DNA of 64,000 nucleotides from Hahella ganghwensis DSM 17046 (GTDB lineage Bacteria; Pseudomonadota; Gammaproteobacteria; Pseudomonadales; Oleiphilaceae). Location: positions 82,273 to 146,272 of the forward strand of contig NZ_AQXX01000140.1 in assembly GCF_000376785.1 (NCBI RefSeq). The letters run 5' to 3'. A program made the position numbers and the translations under genes. Positions 60,803-64,000 of the stretch are shown here, in pieces (within the stretch, counting starts at the first letter, position 1; every line of letters starts with the position of its first letter). The notes under the pieces were generated by a model that was not told the origin of the DNA, did no database searches, and saw only the letters and a list, made by a program, of their open reading frames with translations.

Positions 60803-61735
60803 ATGGATATTATTACTTCTTCAATCATATCGGCCTGTCTCAGTGGCATCCCAATTTTGCTCGTTGGCGGGTTGGTCTATCTGGCCAAGAGAAATCTAAA
60901 GAACCGTGAAAACCCTCTGACAAAGGATTTGCTTCGCCCGCCAGGGCACTCTGTGAATAAACGATTACAAGAAGCTCAATTTAATGTCATCACAGAAATG
61001 GGCGTTGCCTGCATTGCTTTTTATTACCCTCCAACATACTTGGGTATTCTTTACTACTTTGAAGGCTCCGTTGCCCCTCTGGTCGCAGCTTCTGTCATTA
61101 TCGTCATGTCAATTGTTCTTATTATGACGCTAGCTAAAGTCTTTAAGAATGCGCGGAATGTTTTCACTCTAAAGTTAGGATACGAATGCGAGATTGCTGT
61201 TGCCCAAGAACTTGATCGGTTGATGCTTCTTGGTTATCGAGTATTCCATGATATTCAGGGAGACGAATTTAATATTGATCACATTGTCGTCGGCCCAAAT
61301 GGAGTGTTCGCAATCGAAACAAAGGGCCGTAGAAGGCCAATGAGCAAGGAGGTAGATAAGAGATCTCGACATAAAGTGACCTGTTACGACGGCCGCCTTG
61401 AGTTTCCTAGCTGGACGGAGACTGAAGTCTTTAACCAAGCAAATCGACAGGCCAAATGGACTTCTAAGTGGCTCTCTTCTGCCACCGGGAATCCCATTAC
61501 AGCGATGCCAGTGATTGTATTACCTGGATGGTACATAGAACGGAAGGAGCGATCGCAAGTTCCTTGTATCGCGGGGTCATTTAACTCATTTAAGGCGCTA
61601 GTTCCAAAACTGAAAGGACAAACGCTCTCTCCGTCAGAGATTGAGGCTATCTCTCATCAAATTGAACAGAATTGCAGGACTCAGGATTTTGGGAGGGCTC
61701 GTGAGCTGAACTCGACAAAATTGGTGACTCAATGA
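60803..61735 (+). CDS. NERD-domain membrane protein
   Basis: This 310-residue protein has an N-terminal span (about 6-26), two more at about 68-115, and a cytoplasmic NERD (nuclease-related) domain: GYECEIAVAQELDRLMLLGY, FNIDHIVVGPNGVFAIETKG (the D...ExK site) and SGTGN-like PVIVLPGWYIERK. NERD proteins are restriction-endonuclease-like; a few act in defence. It is 44 bp after the DUF3883 gene, in the same direction. A decayed fragment of another gene starts at its stop codon. Confidence 0.85.
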   Translation: MDIITSSIISACLSGIPILLVGGLVYLAKRNLKNRENPLTKDLLRPPGHSVNKRLQEAQFNVITEMGVACIAFYYPPTYLGILYYFEGSVAPLVAASVIIVMSIVLIMTLAKVFKNARNVFTLKLGYECEIAVAQELDRLMLLGYRVFHDIQGDEFNIDHIVVGPNGVFAIETKGRRRPMSKEVDKRSRHKVTCYDGRLEFPSWTETEVFNQANRQAKWTSKWLSSATGNPITAMPVIVLPGWYIERKERSQVPCIAGSFNSFKALVPKLKGQTLSPSEIEAISHQIEQNCRTQDFGRARELNSTKLVTQ

Positions 61736-61846
61736 AGGCTTTAACCAAAGAGGAAAAGAGAAATGAATCTAGCACATTGATATTTGCAGTTCGATTCATT
61801 GACCCAAAAGCTCAAGGAAATATATGTAGATCCCGAGCAAGATTAG
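61732..61846 (+). pseudogene. Remnant related to the small gene at 58485
   Basis: In one frame, 61784-61846 reads LQFDSLTQKLKEIYVDPEQD and stop, matching VQFDTMAKKLKEMYIQSKPD of the 58485 protein. The 5' part of that gene cannot be recognised, and the ATG at 61732 opens another frame. It is a truncated paralogue remnant. Confidence 0.6.
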
Positions 61847-61856
61847 AAGAACAGTT

Positions 61857-62789
61857 TTAGACATCGGCTCCAATAATAAAAAACTCTGCACCAATAGAAC
61901 TTACTGAATTCGATGCGCTAACTAGGAGGACATCTAACTGCTTCCTTTTATTAGAGTTTTTTGCAGCAGTATAATAGCTTTTGCATGTGTGAGGTTGCAC
62001 AACAACAACCCTAAATTTCGTGCTCCTAGAGCCACTAATTCTATCCAAAAAATTTATAAAATCATCTGGCTTTCTTTCGCTGCCGTCTTGCCAGCAATAC
62101 TTATTTTCTGAATTATCCAAACGCCCTTTTAAGTCTTTAGCAAGAATCTTACGATGAGTACACCGAAGATTCTTAATTGCCTGGCTTAATACAGTATCAT
62201 GGGCGCCAACTGAAATTTTCCTACTAGCCGAGTCACTCTTCGCCGCCTTCACATGAATTAACGAAACCATCCACATATCACAATGTTTAACTACGTGAAT
62301 AAAGTCAGCTTTTTCTCCTGCCCCATCATCACAATACAACCACCCTTTCATCTTTCTTCCAGTTTTAAACTCGCTGGGAGTTCGCCATTCTCCTGACCAC
62401 CTATTCTTGATCCATGAAAATAGAGAAAGATCACTACCAATCTTACTTAATTCAGGATTCGAGCTACTCCCAGGTTTTTCTTTAATAACACAATAATTTT
62501 CGAATTTTGCCCATATATAGTTACTATATTCAACATCACTGTAACCAGTTTTAAATAACATTCCACCTACTATTGCATGCCCCGATTCATACCAACATTT
62601 AATTAACTCAGGGTATTTAAGTATTTTTGCAAACTCTTGAAACTTAGCTTTTGATTTAGCATTAATATTTTTTATTTCGAAGAAAACTTTGTAATCATTA
62701 ATAACAGGGTGAAATTTCACATCCCCCACAAAACTCCCATTACAATATACATTTAAATATATTCCATCATTAAAAATATTTTCTTCCAA
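61857..62789 (-). CDS. Unknown protein with a nuclease-like motif (second ORF of an AT-rich pair)
   Basis: This 310-residue frame is not recognised. It holds LYCDDGAGEKADFIHVVKHC followed by VSLIHVKAAKSD, then SVGAHDTVLSQAIKNLR. The order Asp ... A-D-F-I ... (I/L)-x-V-K recalls the core of PD-(D/E)XK nucleases, with His in place of Glu in the final motif. C-terminally there is VVVVQPHTCKSYYTAA and VLLVSASNSVSSIGAEFFII. The only start is a TTG at 62789, two bases after the stop of the upstream frame and without a ribosome site, so this may be the C-terminal half of a single frameshifted gene. The base composition is much richer in A/T than the rest. Confidence 0.6.
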   Translation of the reverse strand: MEENIFNDGIYLNVYCNGSFVGDVKFHPVINDYKVFFEIKNINAKSKAKFQEFAKILKYPELIKCWYESGHAIVGGMLFKTGYSDVEYSNYIWAKFENYCVIKEKPGSSSNPELSKIGSDLSLFSWIKNRWSGEWRTPSEFKTGRKMKGWLYCDDGAGEKADFIHVVKHCDMWMVSLIHVKAAKSDSASRKISVGAHDTVLSQAIKNLRCTHRKILAKDLKGRLDNSENKYCWQDGSERKPDDFINFLDRISGSRSTKFRVVVVQPHTCKSYYTAAKNSNKRKQLDVLLVSASNSVSSIGAEFFIIGADV

Positions 62790-62791
62790 CT

Positions 62792-63673
62792 CTACCGTAT
62801 AGTTATCTCTAATTTTTCTAAGTAAATCTTTTTTAACTTGCCAGCTTCCTCCGGAAAGAATTCGTAGTCAATAATTGAAAAATCATAAGGGGAGCTTAAG
62901 TTCTTCGCACTGGGAAGCGGGTAACTTAGGACACTTATAGAGCAATCCTTTTCTATTTGATTATTATTCAGATAGTCCAAAATATTGACAACGCCACCTT
63001 CAAATTTTTCCCACGTATTACATGGACCGATCCACACCGATGATTTCCATGGATTAACCCCCACAGAGGACGAATCTTTTCTGCCGATATTAACATCAGT
63101 TCTTGCGGCAGAAAGCATATAAGACTGATCGAGTAAGGGATCTAATGTATCAGCAACACTTTCTCCCCCCAAAACCTTAGAATCAGCCTTAAATGTGTTT
63201 TTATCATGAATCCCTGACATCCATATCATATTAACGTTATCTTCATTTATAAAGCAGTGATTTAACTGACTTATACTGACTCTATCCATGCAATCCAATA
63301 TATTATTTTCTCCTAGATTATCGCTAACATAGTCCTTTCGGCCCTTTTCAGAGAAATACATTGCAACATACTCTCCAAGCCTCAGAGAAACAATGACATG
63401 ATGTTCCTCATTTAGGAGATCACTATTATTTAGCCAGCCTGGTGAATGACGTAGCTTATATGTAGTAAAACTAACTTCTCCTTGATTACCTATTTCAGAA
63501 ACATTTGTCTTCCCATATTCAATTTCCGAAGATTCTTCAGATATCCCCTGCCTTATCAGGCTAAGTACTGATAAATGATAGTCGCTATACTCACTTACTT
63601 TTATCTTAGCTAGTAGTATTGATAAGAAAGGTTTGATATTTTCTTTTTCGATCAATTTTATAAGTCCTTCCAA
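62792..63673 (-). CDS. Unknown protein (first ORF of an AT-rich pair)
   Basis: This 293-residue frame is not recognised. Features include MIWMSGIHDKNTFKADSKVL, VADTLDPLLDQSYMLSAART and NPWKSSVWIGPCNTWEKFEG, and a helical C-terminus. I have a faint impression of domains that accompany anti-phage helicases, but no helicase motif is present. The upstream start is a TTG at 63673 or, with a better GGAAGG element, at 63655. It reads toward the 61857-62789 frame with a 2-base gap, and the sequence is AT-rich and adjoins an IS element. Confidence 0.6.
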   Translation of the reverse strand: MEGLIKLIEKENIKPFLSILLAKIKVSEYSDYHLSVLSLIRQGISEESSEIEYGKTNVSEIGNQGEVSFTTYKLRHSPGWLNNSDLLNEEHHVIVSLRLGEYVAMYFSEKGRKDYVSDNLGENNILDCMDRVSISQLNHCFINEDNVNMIWMSGIHDKNTFKADSKVLGGESVADTLDPLLDQSYMLSAARTDVNIGRKDSSSVGVNPWKSSVWIGPCNTWEKFEGGVVNILDYLNNNQIEKDCSISVLSYPLPSAKNLSSPYDFSIIDYEFFPEEAGKLKKIYLEKLEITIR

Positions 63674-63742
63674 TGAGATCAGAATTTTGGCAAATGTTCA
63701 AAATATTCCCCTTTAAGTTATAAAAAAGTTCAAATAGACTTA

Positions 63743-64000
63743 GGGAGGCTCTGAATAACTCCCCAAATCAGTCATAATACGGCCAACTTCACTCATCAGG
63801 AATACTATCCATGGATCAGATGACTTTCTCCGAAGCTGAATACCAGAATAAGAAGCGTAAGACCCGCCGGGAAATCTTTCTGGAGCGAATGGATAAGCTG
63901 ATCCCATGGAAACGCATGGAAAAGAAGATCGCCCGCTATTACCCCAAGGGCGAGAACGGCCGCCCTCCGTATCCGTTATCCACCATGCTTCGTGTCCACT
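63743..64000 (+). mobile_element. IS5-family insertion sequence, left end (partial)
   Basis: The transposase at 63811 is preceded by a likely terminal inverted repeat starting near 63743 (GGGAGGCTCTGAATAAC). The right end is outside the window, so the exact boundaries and target duplication cannot be read. Confidence 0.75.
63811..64000 (+). CDS. IS5-family transposase (N-terminal part, runs off the window)
   Basis: The visible 63 residues (MDQMTFSEAEYQNKKRKTRR, REIFLERMDKLIPWKRMEKK, YPKGENGRPPYPLSTMLRVH) match the N-terminus of IS5-group DDE transposases, which begin with just this DUF772-type segment. It catalyses cut-and-paste movement of its element. The frame is intact up to the window edge. 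Confidence 0.92.
   Translation, partial: MDQMTFSEAEYQNKKRKTRREIFLERMDKLIPWKRMEKKIARYYPKGENGRPPYPLSTMLRVH

Overview
The window looks like chromosomal DNA of a free-living, probably marine or sediment gammaproteobacterium. Signs are the Gram-negative envelope genes (RND tripartite efflux, outer-membrane lipoproteins, Tat and Sec exports), a type VI secretion Hcp, a maltotetraose-type amylase with a starch-binding module, a large double-GH18 chitinase, an MglA-type GTPase and a eukaryote-like kinase/phosphatase pair. A relative of the Oceanospirillales/Cellvibrionales (for example Hahella-like bacteria) would fit, but the genus cannot be fixed from the sequence alone. No rRNA, tRNA or CRISPR array was seen.

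Layout. 1-7.0 kb: the 5' part of a periplasmic sugar-type binding protein on the minus strand, then a complete oppABCDF oligopeptide importer closed by a strong terminator. 7.0-10.8 kb: a minus-strand redox set (VOC protein, frameshifted Old Yellow Enzyme, zinc-type alcohol dehydrogenase) divergent from a LysR regulator over a perfect palindrome. 10.8-16 kb: ldhA, a lone hcp, a phospholipase D-like protein, a second sugar-type binding protein and a secreted beta-helix protein. 16.1-23.9 kb: a five-gene RND efflux plus two-component operon. 23.9-27.7 kb: an OmpA-like lipoprotein and a Ser/Thr kinase plus PP2C phosphatase pair. 28.1-32.3 kb: an MglA-like GTPase, a soluble histidine kinase and a receiver-GspE/PilB ATPase fusion, in one operon. 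32.3-40.6 kb: a small-solute binding protein, amylase, chitinase and a chemotaxis receptor.

40.6-55.9 kb is more mosaic: a decayed LysE transporter, a necrosis-inducing NLP cytolysin with the hallmark heptapeptide, a TetR-controlled membrane protein with a clear operator, a heme-oxygenase-fold candidate, a cluster of small unknown genes, a Tat-exported PhoD phosphatase, a tiny basic protein behind a strong promoter, and a giant MAM/TSP3/RCC1 surface protein split by a one-base frameshift.

55.9-64 kb is an accessory island of small unknown genes. It carries three copies of a 28-bp dyad repeat, local duplications and decayed gene copies, a methyltransferase overlapping a DUF3883 nuclease-like gene, a NERD protein, an AT-rich two-ORF unit with a nuclease-like motif, and the left end of an IS5-type transposon. 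It has the look of a defence or mobile-element hotspot. The best candidates for an undescribed system are the GTPase/kinase/receiver-ATPase operon at 28-32 kb and the unit at 61.9-63.7 kb.

At least six genes are broken or look broken by a single frameshift, nonsense codon or truncation. Some may be assembly errors, since several sit in short homopolymers.
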